Counted from the stretch's first letter, positions 36,293-47,914 are shown. The stretch is 59,891 nucleotides of DNA from Clostridiales bacterium (GCA_022508365.1 JAFLVH010000003.1:5237-65127); one strand, 5' to 3'. The notes: generated by a model not told the origin, from the letters alone. Translations and numbers: made by a program.

Positions 36293-36766
36293 CTATGCCC
36301 TGTTTGCGACATCCGCCGAGCGCAGCTCTTCGCGGTTGGTGCGCACAACCGATAGCGTGGAACATAAAAAGTTTTCAGTTTGCTTAAACAAATTGTCAAG
36401 GTGTGACTTTGTTCGCAAAATAAGATTGTCGCACCGAGTATAGGCATTTTCTATGATCTGCCCGGAAGCTATTTGCGCCGAGCGCACGATTTCCGACTCG
36501 GATACGATTTTGTTTGCCTGTTCTTCTGCTGCGCGAATGGTGTTTTTTGCCACCACGTCGGCGTTTTCGAGTATCTCCTTGCGCTTGCTCTTTATATACG
36601 CCGCTTCCTTTATGTACTCGGGCATGATACGCATAAGCTCGTCGCAAAGCTGCAGACAAAAATCCCAATCGGGCTTTTTGGAAAACAATCCGCGTCTGCC
36701 GTCAAGCTCCGCCTTTAGCTGTTCCAAAATCTCCAGTGCGTCCTGTTGCTCTTTCATAACACTCAT
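36293..36766 (-). CDS. Coiled-coil protein, DivIVA/AtpF-like, role unknown
   Basis: A 157-residue, strongly helical protein without membrane segments. The stretch from about residue 55 to 135 (KSKRKEILENADVVAKN, IRAAEEQANKIVSESE) has the heptad look of DivIVA or ATP synthase b proteins, so automated annotation often mislabels it. Similar genes sit next to coaD in other Clostridia. The ATG follows the coaD stop directly (GAGTAAATG), with AAGGAG supplied by the end of coaD. Last gene of alr-fau-rsmD-coaD. No function is assigned. Confidence 0.75.
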   Translation of the reverse strand: MSVMKEQQDALEILEQLKAELDGRRGLFSKKPDWDFCLQLCDELMRIMPEYIKEAAYIKSKRKEILENADVVAKNTIRAAEEQANKIVSESEIVRSAQIASGQIIENAYTRCDNLILRTKSHLDNLFKQTENFLCSTLSVVRTNREELRSADVANRA

Positions 36767-37243
36767 TTACTCCTTTTTACCGTAAATTTCGGTTATCTTT
36801 TGCACTGTACTTTTTACAACAAACTGTGATATATCCCCACCGAGCGCCGCAATCGTACGCACTACGCTTGACGACACGTGAGCAAGCTCGGGTGAAGAAA
36901 TGATTATAAGCGATTCTATACCGCTCATGCTTTTGTAAACATTGGTAAGATCTCGCTCGTAATCCAAATCGGCGGCATTCCTAACGCCGCGGATAAGCAA
37001 GGCGCTTCCCTGTTTCTTTGCAAAATCGGTAAGTAGTCCGCTAAAGCCTACCACCGTGACGTTTGGTAAATCGTTTACGGCGGTTTTTGCTATCTCCGTG
37101 CGAACATCAAGCGGCGCGGTGGATTTTCCTGTATCTTCCGCAACTGCCACCGTGACGGTGTCAAAAAGCCCTGCCGCGCGCACGACAATATCCCTATGTC
37201 CGATTGTGAACGGATCAAACGTTCCCGCAAATATCGCTTTCAT
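36767..37243 (-). CDS. coaD: Phosphopantetheine adenylyltransferase
   Basis: A 158-residue enzyme making dephospho-CoA. The nucleotidyltransferase motifs GTFDPFTIGHRDIV (TxGH) and ISSPELAHVSSSVVR (equivalent to ISSTxVR) are present. Together with coaBC it covers two blocks of CoA synthesis in this window, on separate operons. It overlaps rsmD by 29 bases, the common rsmD-coaD pairing. Confidence 0.96.
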   Translation of the reverse strand: MKAIFAGTFDPFTIGHRDIVVRAAGLFDTVTVAVAEDTGKSTAPLDVRTEIAKTAVNDLPNVTVVGFSGLLTDFAKKQGSALLIRGVRNAADLDYERDLTNVYKSMSGIESLIIISSPELAHVSSSVVRTIAALGGDISQFVVKSTVQKITEIYGKKE

Positions 37244-37769
37244 TTTTACCTCGCACTATGTCAAACGCCGACACGCCAAACACCCTGCTTTCTATAATAT
37301 TTTGCTTCGGGAGGTTAAGAGGCTTGTCCGTAGCGTGCTCCAACACCGCAACACCGTTTTCATTAAGCATACCGTACTTTACAAGAAGATTAAACACCTC
37401 TTCGGCATAATCGGTTTTGTACGGCGGATCGCAAAACACCAAATCGAATTTTTCATTCTTTAGCGTGCGCAATGCCCGCCTGAAGTCCTGTTGCAAAACC
37501 TGCGCTTTAATCTTTAGCTTATCGAGGTTGGCATTTACGTTTTTGCAATCGACGTCCACAAAAACGCAGGACAACGCATTGCGAGACAAAGCCTCTATGC
37601 CGAGCGCACCGCTGCCGCAAAACACGTCCAAACACACCGCGCCGTTAAGCATACCCCGTGACTGAAGCATGGAGAACAGACTGCCCTTGACCAAATCGGT
37701 AGTCGGTCGCACCTCGCCACGAGGAGAAAGCAATTTAGCGCCCTTGTATTGTCCGGAAATTACTCGCAT
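37215..37769 (-). CDS. rsmD: 16S rRNA m2G966 methyltransferase RsmD
   Basis: A 184-residue SAM methyltransferase. The N-terminus MRVISGQYKGAKL is typical, with RPTTDLVKGSLFSML, the SAM-binding LDVFCGSGALGIEAL, and catalytic CDPPY. Three bases separate it from fau upstream; it has no strong ribosome site, so translation is probably coupled. It overlaps coaD. Confidence 0.95.
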   Translation of the reverse strand: MRVISGQYKGAKLLSPRGEVRPTTDLVKGSLFSMLQSRGMLNGAVCLDVFCGSGALGIEALSRNALSCVFVDVDCKNVNANLDKLKIKAQVLQQDFRRALRTLKNEKFDLVFCDPPYKTDYAEEVFNLLVKYGMLNENGVAVLEHATDKPLNLPKQNIIESRVFGVSAFDIVRGKNESDICGNV

Positions 37770-37772
37770 ACT

Positions 37773-38318
37773 TTAAAAGTATATCACATCTTTATCGGTA
37801 ACGCAACAATCAAGCGGTACATCGGTGGGCTCGGGCAAAAACTTTATCGCTTGTCCGTCAAAGGCAAGCCCTATCTTAAAGACGTCACAACCTGCAAAAA
37901 ACCTGTCGTAACAGCCTTTACCATAACCTATGCGATAACCCTTTTCGTTAAAACCGAGTAGCGGCGTTATGCAAAAGTCTATCTTTGCCGAAATATCGGA
38001 CATTTCGTAACATTCCTGCGGAAGATTGCCAAATCTGTCGGGGACGCCTCGCTTTTTCAGCTTTAGCGGCGTTATAATTCCGTCATGAGTATACGGCGCA
38101 TACACCGTACAATCGGAAGCTAGCAAGCTATCTATCAAATAATCGGTGCTAACCTCCGAACCCATGGAAATATACGCCATAATATTGCCGCGCAGCATGG
38201 GCAACACCTTGTCCGCTATCACGCGCGATCTCTCGGGCTTGTCCGTCAGTTCACTGCGGTATTTCTTTAGCATAACGCGCAGTTCTTTTTTACATATAAA
38301 TTCGTTCGCTTCGTCCAT
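37773..38318 (-). CDS. 5-formyltetrahydrofolate cyclo-ligase
   Basis: A 181-residue enzyme returning 5-formyl-THF to the folate pool with ATP. Seen: N-terminal KKELRVMLKKYRSEL, and the phosphate-binding core LLGFNEKGYRIGYGKGCYDRF (split here as GYRIGYGKGCYDRF). The ATG at 38318 lies inside the end of alr (29-base overlap) with GGGA upstream. All family motifs are intact. Confidence 0.93.
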   Translation of the reverse strand: MDEANEFICKKELRVMLKKYRSELTDKPERSRVIADKVLPMLRGNIMAYISMGSEVSTDYLIDSLLASDCTVYAPYTHDGIITPLKLKKRGVPDRFGNLPQECYEMSDISAKIDFCITPLLGFNEKGYRIGYGKGCYDRFFAGCDVFKIGLAFDGQAIKFLPEPTDVPLDCCVTDKDVIYF

Positions 38319-39282
38319 TAAATCCCGTTAAAACCTCGTAAACGATTGTTCCGTAGCACTTAGCCAAATATTCCGTATCTTCCTTGCTAGATATAAGATA
38401 GGCAAACTCGCCTATTCTGCACGGAATTCCTGTGACGTCTATCATGCACAAATCCATACACGGCATTCCGACAATCTTGCATTTTACGCCGCGCACTGTC
38501 ATGTAAAGCTGCTTATCCGTGCGCCTTAGTCCGTCCGCATATCCGCACCGTACCGTAGCTATAGTCGCGTCGCGATCGAGAATATAATCGCCGTACCCAA
38601 CATGACTGCCGCGCTCCACGTGGGCAAGTTCCACGATTCTTGCGCGAACTCGCATGCATATGTCCATGCCCGTATGGTAGCCGTACATTGCTATTCCGGA
38701 CCTTGTCATATCGTACAGGTTAAACCCCGGCAAGTCAAGTGCGGTCGAACAGTATAAGTGCCGTTTCGCTTGCAAAATTTTATCGGCTGTCAACCTTTCA
38801 AACTCCGACGCTTGCTCGGGTGCAGCGGACATCGCATACAAATGCGAGTACACCGACCAAGGCATAATATCGTTTTGCTTGCAGTAAGAAACAATTTCGT
38901 TAAGCCTTTGCTCGTCTGCTCCCAACCTGTTCATGCCGGTGTTGACGGCGACGGAAAAGCGGTTATATCCGCTTTTTACAACCGCATTCAATCCGTTTAC
39001 GTCGCAAACCGTGGGAATAATCTGCGGAGAATACACGCGGGTAAAAGGATAAATTTCGCCGCCAAGTGACAGTATGGGCTTATTTACAAGCGCAGAAAGC
39101 TCAAACGCCTCGTCCGCCGTTGCCACCATAAAGCAATCGACAAGCGGCTCGATATACTTTGCTACGGCAAATCCGTGTCCGTACGCATTAGATTTGACAA
39201 CCGCGCAAAATTCATTGTGCGTTAAAGCGCGAAACCTGCGTATGTTATGCCTTAACCGCGAAAGATCTATTACTGTTTGCAT
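38290..39282 (-). CDS. alr: Alanine racemase
   Basis: A PLP enzyme making D-alanine for peptidoglycan. The PLP lysine is in AVVKSNAYGHG (Lys29 region), and the late catalytic-tyrosine region reads RGSHVGYGDYIL. At 330 residues it is on the short side (usual 360-390): the N-terminus begins at the first strand and the C-terminal beta domain is compact. It starts 47 bases after atpC without a Shine-Dalgarno; its AUG lies in the 3' arm of a palindromic hairpin. It leads fau-rsmD-coaD. Confidence 0.93.
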   Translation of the reverse strand: MQTVIDLSRLRHNIRRFRALTHNEFCAVVKSNAYGHGFAVAKYIEPLVDCFMVATADEAFELSALVNKPILSLGGEIYPFTRVYSPQIIPTVCDVNGLNAVVKSGYNRFSVAVNTGMNRLGADEQRLNEIVSYCKQNDIMPWSVYSHLYAMSAAPEQASEFERLTADKILQAKRHLYCSTALDLPGFNLYDMTRSGIAMYGYHTGMDICMRVRARIVELAHVERGSHVGYGDYILDRDATIATVRCGYADGLRRTDKQLYMTVRGVKCKIVGMPCMDLCMIDVTGIPCRIGEFAYLISSKEDTEYLAKCYGTIVYEVLTGFNGRSERIYM

Positions 39283-39299
39283 AGTAAATTTATCTATGC
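39279..39299 (-). repeat. Palindrome covering the alr start codon
   Basis: GCATAG (39299-39294) and CTATGC (39284-39279) on the minus strand, with an AT-rich self-complementary centre (TAAATTTA). The 3' arm contains the alr ATG. On the plus strand it is followed by GGTTTTTTT and so also resembles a terminator, but no plus-strand gene ends here. Confidence 0.5.
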
Positions 39300-39329
39300 G
39301 GTTTTTTTGTAAGCCGTTACAAAAATCAC

Positions 39330-41940
<2,611 letters not shown>

Positions 41941-41948
<8 letters not shown>

Positions 41949-43794
41949 GGGCACCCTTCAAAAAATACAGTGAAAACTCGTCTACAGCTTCGTCTATTCT
42001 TTTCTCGTCATTTGCCGTTACCTTTCCGCCACGGGCAATTTTTTCGGAAATGTCAAGACAATTTATGTCGAAGTATTTTAAAAACTTATCCTTAAATTCC
42101 GATATGCGTTCTAACGGAATATTCTTCAAAAGATCTTTGGACGTCAAATACAACAGCACAACTTGATGCTCTTCCCTCATAGGCACGTGGACGTCCTGTT
42201 TGATAACTTCCGTCATGCGCTTGCCCTTTTCCAGCACTCGAGACGTGGATTCGTCAAGTTCCGCGCCGAACCCCGCAAACACAGACAGCTCGCGGTATTG
42301 CGACAGATCCAGCCTGAGCTTGCCGGACACCTTGCGCATGGCGTTGCTTTGTGCGCTTCCGCCAACGCGCGACACAGACAATCCGACATTAATAGCAGGC
42401 CGAATACCTGCGTTAAACAAATCGCTTTCCAAAAAGATTTGTCCGTCGGTAATGGATATTATATTGGTGGGAATATATGCGGAAATATCGCCGGCAAGCG
42501 TCTCCACTATGGGAAGCGCCGTCATAGATCCGCCGCCAAGCTCCGGACTGAGCCGAGCAGCGCGCTCAAGTAGACGCGAATGAAGATAGAATATATCGCC
42601 GGGATATGCCTCTCTGCCCGGCGGACGCTTAAGCAATAAGCTCATAGCTCTGTATGCAACGGCGTGCTTGGATAAATCGTCGTAAACGATGAGAACGTCC
42701 TTTCCGGCGTACATAAACTCTTCGGCTATGGCGCAGCCCGCATACGGCGCTATATATTGCAGCGGCGCGCTGTCCCTTGCCGTTGCGCTGACTATTACGG
42801 TATAATCCATTGCGCCGTGCTCGGTAAGTGTGCCGACTATGTTTGACACCGTGGAGGATTTTTGCCCGATGGCAACGTAAACACAAATCACACCCTTGCC
42901 CTTTTGATTGAGTATGGTGTCCACAGCAATAGATGATTTGCCTGTCTGTCTGTCGCCGATAATAAGCTCGCGCTGACCGCGACCTATGGGTATCATGGAG
43001 TCAACCGCCAAAATACCCGTCATCATCGGTTTGTTTACTTTATCTCTGTCCTTAATGGGCGGAGCTGCCGCTTCGATTGCGCGGTACTTATCGGGCACAA
43101 ACGCGCCCAAGCCGTCGATTGGCTTGCCCATGGGATTTACCACTCGCCCCAAAAGCCTCTCGCCGACGGGCACGGAAACGATTCGACCCGTTGTTTTAAC
43201 TACCATGCGCGCCGAAACCTTGTCATCGTCGTCAAGCACTATCGCGCCCACGCCGTCCTCTGACAAGCTTAAAACAATCGCCTGCGTGCCGTTCTCTATT
43301 TCCAGCATTTCGCCGTATTCGGCGTTGGACAAACCCGAACACATTATTACGCCGTCGCCGCAAAATTCCACACTGCCTGCCTGACGCGGCGTAAAAGCTC
43401 TTTTGTACCGATTTACAGTACGAAAAAGCTCCCTGTCGGTGTTAGTTCTTATATGCTCTGCGGAATCACTATCGGGTGTGGGAACCGAATCCATCTCCCC
43501 CGAAGGCGCAGATTTTTCTTTTGTGCTTTTTCTACGCCTCTTGGGTGTAGAAGCTTCCAAATAGTTTTCGCTGTGCCGAAGATCGCTGTTTATATTATCT
43601 ATCTGCGAGCGCAGTGTGCCGTCGTAATATTTATCACCGTCAACTACAAGCACACCGCCTATAAGCTCTTTGTCTATAGTATAGACAAACTCTACGTCCT
43701 CTTTAGGATGCTTTGCGCAAAAGATTTTTTGGATTTTATTTTTTTGATCGACCGAAAGCTCTGCCGCAGACGAAACTTGAATGACTACGCTCAT
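41941..43794 (-). CDS. atpA: Fused ATP synthase delta (C-terminal half) and alpha subunit
   Basis: 617 residues, about 110 longer than a normal alpha. Residues 1-75 match the C-terminal (OSCP) half of delta: SSAAELSVDQKNKIQKI, IDKELIGGVLVVDGD and DGTLRSQIDN align to E. coli delta ISAAALSEQQL, IDKSVMAGVIIRAGD and DGSVRGRLER. A basic/Ser-Pro linker (76-112) follows, then alpha from about 113, with Walker A GDRQTGKS at 280-287 and the AQYREL region. There is no separate atpH, and the delta N-terminal domain is absent. Met101 (ATG 43494-43492, after GGGGGAG) would give a 517-residue alpha. TGATG overlap with atpF; overlaps atpG. Confidence 0.93.
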
Positions 43795-44312
43795 CAGTCA
43801 TTCTCCCAATCGGACAAAACCTGCTCGATAAGCTCGTTATTATCGGTTTCCGTTATCTCGCGTTCCAACAGCTTTTGAACAACCTTAACGGCAAGCGTGT
43901 TGACGCTGTCGCGGTACTCGCCTTTAAGCTGTTCCCTTTGCGTTGCGGACTCCTTTTTTGCGGCGTCAACAATGCTTTTGGCCTGTTCCTGCGCTTCGGA
44001 GATAATGGCGTCCGCTTGTGCCTGCGCCGCCTCTGCCGCAGATGCGGCAATACGCGCGTTTTCCAGCTTTAGCTCTTCCATCTTTTTGTTGTATTCCGCG
44101 TCTCTGGCATCGCTTTCCGCTTTTAGCTTTTCGTTTTCGGCATACACTTCGTCCAGGCTTTCGCGCTTTTTTCCTAGCATTTTTTTGACGGGCTTGTACA
44201 GCAAAAAGATTATTGCAACAAGCAATAACAAAAAGTTGACAACATAAAAAAGCATGGACTTCCAATCAAGCCCGAATACTTCGAGTATGTTTTCACAGAG
44301 TAATTGCGTCAT
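43794..44312 (-). CDS. atpF: ATP synthase b subunit
   Basis: 172-residue stator subunit: short periplasmic N-terminus, one membrane helix (about 20-38, FYVVNFLLLLVAIIFLLY), then a long charged coiled coil to the end (KKMLGKKRESLDEVYAENEK, then AEAAQAQADAIISEAQEQ). I start at ATG 44312; upstream in-frame codons lie over atpE and give no sensible protein. Its stop shares a base with the start of the delta-alpha fusion. Its C-terminus should dock to the OSCP domain now carried by alpha. Confidence 0.93.
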   Translation of the reverse strand: MTQLLCENILEVFGLDWKSMLFYVVNFLLLLVAIIFLLYKPVKKMLGKKRESLDEVYAENEKLKAESDARDAEYNKKMEELKLENARIAASAAEAAQAQADAIISEAQEQAKSIVDAAKKESATQREQLKGEYRDSVNTLAVKVVQKLLEREITETDNNELIEQVLSDWEND

Positions 44313-44320
44313 AGTTTTTC

Positions 44321-44578
44321 TCACATAACTATCAGCATGATAGCAATAAGAAGTCCGTAGATTGCCGTGGTCTCGCAAAACGCCAAACCTATAAACAGCG
44401 AGGAACGTATTTGCGGTGTGGCTTCGGGCTGACGCGCCATGCTTTCCACAGCCTTGCTGGTGGAAATACCCATGCCTATAGCCGCGCCAACGCACGCAAT
44501 AGAGGCAAGCCCCGCACCCAAGGCGGCCATGCCTTCAACACCCAAAAACGCCATAACGGCAGACAACAACATTTGCAT
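44321..44578 (-). CDS. atpE: ATP synthase c subunit
   Basis: 85-residue proteolipid of the c-ring: two hydrophobic helices joined by the conserved loop ARQPE. The ion-binding carboxylate is Glu69 (FCETTAIYG). Thr70, Thr71 and Tyr74 resemble Na+-binding c subunits (ESTGIY in Ilyobacter), but the helix-1 Gln is Met36 here, so a full Na+ site is missing and H+ coupling is more likely. Between atpB and atpF as expected. Confidence 0.95.
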   Translation of the reverse strand: MQMLLSAVMAFLGVEGMAALGAGLASIACVGAAIGMGISTSKAVESMARQPEATPQIRSSLFIGLAFCETTAIYGLLIAIMLIVM

Positions 44579-44594
44579 AATTACCTCCGAACGG

Positions 44595-45263
44595 CTATTC
44601 TATAGCCTCGTTAATAAAGTTCATAGAAAGGAACATGAATATATACGCCTGCATAAGCGCGTGAAAAAGCGTAAACAGCGGATCGAGCACCACAGGCAAA
44701 ATGTTTTTTAGCGCAGTCTGATACACGATATCCATGATAAGATAGCCCGAAAACACGCTACCGAATAGCCTGAGCGCCATGGAAAACGGTACAACGCAGT
44801 CGGTTACAAGCGGAATGATTGCGCCGTAGTGCGTAAGCCGCCTTGTGCGCTTTTTCATAAACCCGATGATAAAAATCGCAAAAAATGTTATCATGCCGAG
44901 AATGATATTGCAGTTTAAATCTGACATCGGCGACCGCAATCCAAACAGCTCTATCAATATCCCAAACATAATAAACGCCGAGCATCCGAAGTAAATAGCG
45001 CCGACCGCCCCGGCGTAATTTTCAGTCATATCTCTTGAATTTTTGTCGAATAACCCAACCGACCACTCCACAAGCATGCGAAATCCCGACGTATGCTTTA
45101 AGTCGGCATTCCAACGCGGAACAAAGACCACGCGCACCACAACGGCAAACAATATTAAAAATACCGTAACTACCATGGCGGAAAACATGGTCACGGTAAT
45201 GTCAAAGCTGCCTATTGAAAAAAGCACCTTAGGTGCAATAGTGGGTAAATGCTCAATATTCAT
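44595..45263 (-). CDS. atpB: ATP synthase a subunit
   Basis: About 222-residue membrane stator carrying the half-channels. The essential Arg is in [13 protein letters not shown] and the helix-5 Gln in [13 protein letters not shown]; the usual Asn after LRLFG is Ser. Two Met codons are adjacent (45266 and 45263). I take the second, because the promoter -10 ends only four bases before the first, so transcripts should begin at about the second. First gene of atpBEF-(HA)-GDC. No Shine-Dalgarno. Confidence 0.93.
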   Translation of the reverse strand: MNIEHLPTIAPKVLFSIGSFDITVTMFSAMVVTVFLILFAVVVRVVFVPRWNADLKHTSGFRMLVEWSVGLFDKNSRDMTENYAGAVGAIYFGCSAFIMFGILIELFGLRSPMSDLNCNIILGMITFFAIFIIGFMKKRTRRLTHYGAIIPLVTDCVVPFSMALRLFGSVFSGYLIMDIVYQTALKNILPVVLDPLFTLFHALMQAYIFMFLSMNFINEAIE

Positions 45264-45270
45264 CATGCCT

Positions 45271-45299
45271 AATATATCACTTTACCAAAACAATAGCAA
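45271..45299 (-). promoter_or_regulatory. Promoter of the atp operon, predicted leaderless
   Basis: Minus-strand TTGCTA (45299-45294), 17 bp, TATATT (45276-45271), TGA extended -10. Expected +1 is 45264-45263, at the second ATG of atpB. An ACCAAA/TTTGGT inverted repeat (45284-45308) spans the -35 and might be an operator. Confidence 0.75.
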
Positions 45300-45347
45300 C
45301 CGTTTGGTGAAGGTATTATGAAATAATGTGAGTAATTTCGCATAAAG

Positions 45348-45734
45348 TCAGTAGTTTAAATAGCTGTCGAAGGCGTTTTTTATGTGATTGACGGTGTTGT
45401 CGGATAAATAAACTTCCACGACGTCAAAGCGCACAGGCACGCCAAACAGCCTAAACTGCTTTATATATTGCGCGGTGACCTGCGAAATCTTCTTTACCTT
45501 TTGGTGACCCACCGCCTCGGCAGGCGTGCCGTACTCAAGCGACAGGCGCGATTTTACCTCGACCGCAATAAGCGTTTTTTCATCTGTGACAAATATATCC
45601 ACTTCGCCTACCGAAGTGGTGTAATTTCTGTCAAGCACGCGGTAGCCGTGCGTTTCCAAATACTTGACGGCTAAGTCCTCGCCCTTTGTCCCGCGCTTGT
45701 TAACGCGTTTTTTTCTGTCGCCTGCCATAGTCAT
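45348..45734 (-). CDS. YraN/UPF0102 nuclease-fold protein
   Basis: A 128-residue protein of the UPF0102 (YraN) family with an endonuclease-like core: GEDLAVKYLETHGYRVLDRN, GEVDIFV, and VEVKSR provide the E-D-ExK acidic/Lys pattern. Function is not established; related proteins are placed in DNA processing. It overlaps rnhB by four bases and ends the rpsP-side operon. No hairpin terminator follows; the next feature is the atp promoter. Confidence 0.9.
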   Translation of the reverse strand: MTMAGDRKKRVNKRGTKGEDLAVKYLETHGYRVLDRNYTTSVGEVDIFVTDEKTLIAVEVKSRLSLEYGTPAEAVGHQKVKKISQVTAQYIKQFRLFGVPVRFDVVEVYLSDNTVNHIKNAFDSYLNY

Positions 45735-46396
45735 TCTCCCGATATTATGGGCAAATCGTCATAAAAATCGCCGTCAAAAAAATTCTTAATAAAGGTACGA
45801 CGGTGCTCGGGACAGTATCCGTGTTTCTTTAATGCCGCTATATGCTCCGCCGTGCCGTAGCCCTTGTTGCCTGCAAAGCCGTACACGGGATACTTTTTGT
45901 CAAGCTCGCGCATATACCTATCACGCGTAACCTTGGCGATTATTGAAGCTGCGGCCACGCAATAGCTTTTTGCATCAGCCTTAATTACAGAACTGCACTT
46001 TACGTCCGTGTCAAGATTTTTTACCGCGTCTATTATCGCTACGTCGGGTTTTGTTTTCAGTCCGAATAACGCTTTTGCCATGCCCTGCTTTGTCGCCTGC
46101 AAAATGTTAATGCTGTCTATAACGCGGCGGTCAATCATAACTACGCAGTAGTCTGCAACCTCTATTATTTGTTCGTAAAGACTTTCGCGCTTTTTTTCGC
46201 TAAGCTTTTTGCTATCGTCTATGCCGACAATAATATTGTCGTACGGCATAATGCACGCGCACACAGATACAGGCCCAGCAAGCGGTCCGCGCCCTGCCTC
46301 GTCCACGCCGCAAACAACAGGCACATTGTACGCCTTGTCGAATTCGACAAGCCGCATAGCTTTTTCTAAAGCAATTTGCTGCCGTGCATCATTCAT
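45731..46396 (-). CDS. rnhB: Ribonuclease HII
   Basis: 221-residue nuclease cutting RNA in RNA-DNA hybrids and single ribonucleotides. Active-site motif GVDEAGRGPLAG (about 30-41) plus DDSKKLSEKKRE and the later Asp in AIIDAVKNLD. A 25-residue N-terminal extension (QQIALEKAMRLVEFDKAY) is usual in Bacillota. It overlaps rbgA and yraN by four bases each. Confidence 0.96.
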   Translation of the reverse strand: MNDARQQIALEKAMRLVEFDKAYNVPVVCGVDEAGRGPLAGPVSVCACIMPYDNIIVGIDDSKKLSEKKRESLYEQIIEVADYCVVMIDRRVIDSINILQATKQGMAKALFGLKTKPDVAIIDAVKNLDTDVKCSSVIKADAKSYCVAAASIIAKVTRDRYMRELDKKYPVYGFAGNKGYGTAEHIAALKKHGYCPEHRRTFIKNFFDGDFYDDLPIISGE

Positions 46397-47223
46397 TTTG
46401 CATACTCCAGCGCAATTTTGCCCAAGCGTCCTTTTCGATAATCGTCGATGATTGCAGCCGCCGCTCTATCTATATCCGCCTCCCCGCCGCGGATGCGAAA
46501 GCCGCGCGATATGGCTATTTTTTCCAGCCCGGAAACTACGTCTATTTCCGCTCCGTAACGCCCGACTAAAATGTTACGATCTATTGTGTTTAGCCGGTAG
46601 ATAAGCGCGACGGCAAGCTCGGTTACGTCCAAAACCTCGTCTTTTATGCTTCCGATTATGGCAAGGTTTTCACCCACGCGCCTGTCTGTTATTTTGGGGT
46701 AAAGCGTGCCCGGAGTGTCCAATACGTCAAGCGTGGCGTCCACACGCGCCCACAAGGCAGATCTCGTCACGCCTGCACGGTCGCCCGTGACAAGCCGCGC
46801 TCTTCCGCATAGGCTGTTGATTATGGTTGACTTGCCCGTGTTCGGAACGCCGATAACCACCGCCTTTAAATGCTCGTTAAGTCCGCGATTGCGCTGACGG
46901 GAAAGCACTGCGCCGCATGCGCGTTTAATCGCCGGAAGCAGCTTCTTTTTGCTCGACGCGCTGTTGCCCTCCAAAGCGACGACAATGCGGTTATCCGAAG
47001 ATAATTTTGCTATCCAATCGGACACACACTCCGCGGAAACCGTGTCGCACTTATTTAACACATACACTATTGGGATATTAATCATTTTATCAAACGCAGG
47101 ATTAAAGCACGACAAAACGGCGCGACTATCCAATACGTACACCGCGCAGTCCGCCGTCTTTAGGTTTGCCTCAATCTCCCGAGTGGACTTTGCCATGTGC
47201 CCCGGGAACCAGTTAATATCCAT
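46393..47223 (-). CDS. rbgA: Ribosome biogenesis GTPase RbgA (YlqF)
   Basis: A 276-residue circularly permuted GTPase needed for late 50S assembly. The motif order is permuted: NKCD (G4) near residue 58 comes before P-loop GVPNTGKSTIIN (about 123) and DTPG. N-terminal INWFPGHMAKSTREI is diagnostic. Located between trmD and rnhB as in Bacillus. Complete. Confidence 0.96.
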   Translation of the reverse strand: MDINWFPGHMAKSTREIEANLKTADCAVYVLDSRAVLSCFNPAFDKMINIPIVYVLNKCDTVSAECVSDWIAKLSSDNRIVVALEGNSASSKKKLLPAIKRACGAVLSRQRNRGLNEHLKAVVIGVPNTGKSTIINSLCGRARLVTGDRAGVTRSALWARVDATLDVLDTPGTLYPKITDRRVGENLAIIGSIKDEVLDVTELAVALIYRLNTIDRNILVGRYGAEIDVVSGLEKIAISRGFRIRGGEADIDRAAAAIIDDYRKGRLGKIALEYAK

Positions 47224-47233
47224 ATTTCCTCGT

Positions 47234-47914
47234 TTATTCTTCCTCTCCGGACAGCAAATCCGGTCTTAACTTTTTTGTAAGCTCCAGGCTCTTTTGCTTG
47301 CGAAAAGACGCGATTTCCTTGTGATTGCCGTTTAGCAGCACTTCGGGCACCTTAAGCCCCATAAACTCTGGCGGACGCGTGTACTGCGGATATTCGAGCA
47401 GACCGTCCGAAAAGCTTTCGTCCTCGTGCGAGTCAAAGCTACCCAAAACGCCGTCGACAAACCGCGACACACCGTCTATTACAACCATTGCGGCAAGCTC
47501 GCCGCCGGACAGCACATAATCGCCGATTGATACTTCGCGGTCTATGCACAGGTCAAGCACGCGCTGATCTACGCCCTCGTAATGACCGCATAACAAAAGA
47601 ATATTGTCGTTTTGGGCTAAGCTGCGGCACAATCCGTCCGAAAGCAGCTCTCCCTTGGGCGACATATATATGCGCAAATACTCGTGATTGGGGTCCACGG
47701 CGTTTATGCAATCGTATATGGGCTGAGCGGTCATCACCATGCCGGCGCCGCCGCCGTACGGAGTGTCGTCGCATTTAGAGTGTTTGTCCTTGGAATACGC
47801 ACGGATATCAACCGCCGCAAAGTCCAATTTGCCGCTTTTGATTGCCCTGCCGATTATGCTCTCGTTGAGACAATCGAACATTTGCGGGAATAAAGTAAGC
47901 GCCCTAATCTTCAT
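47234..47914 (-). CDS. trmD: tRNA m1G37 methyltransferase TrmD
   Basis: A 226-residue SPOUT methyltransferase that protects reading frame by methylating G37. Motifs: IRALTLFPQMFD, DDTPYGGGAGMVM, LCGHYEGVDQR, and the trefoil-knot SIGDYVLSGGELAAM. The C-terminal LLEYPQYTRP region is intact. It overlaps rimM by 11 bases; rplS, which follows it in Bacillus, is elsewhere. Confidence 0.97.
   Translation of the reverse strand: MKIRALTLFPQMFDCLNESIIGRAIKSGKLDFAAVDIRAYSKDKHSKCDDTPYGGGAGMVMTAQPIYDCINAVDPNHEYLRIYMSPKGELLSDGLCRSLAQNDNILLLCGHYEGVDQRVLDLCIDREVSIGDYVLSGGELAAMVVIDGVSRFVDGVLGSFDSHEDESFSDGLLEYPQYTRPPEFMGLKVPEVLLNGNHKEIASFRKQKSLELTKKLRPDLLSGEEE

Noticed and set aside
39279-39310. Plus-strand terminator near alr
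   Set aside because: It has a hairpin plus T-run on the plus strand, but no plus-strand gene ends here; more likely a palindrome relevant to alr.
44321-44578. Na+-type ATP synthase
   Set aside because: The helix-1 Gln ligand is Met36; the remaining Thr/Tyr pattern is not enough to call sodium coupling.
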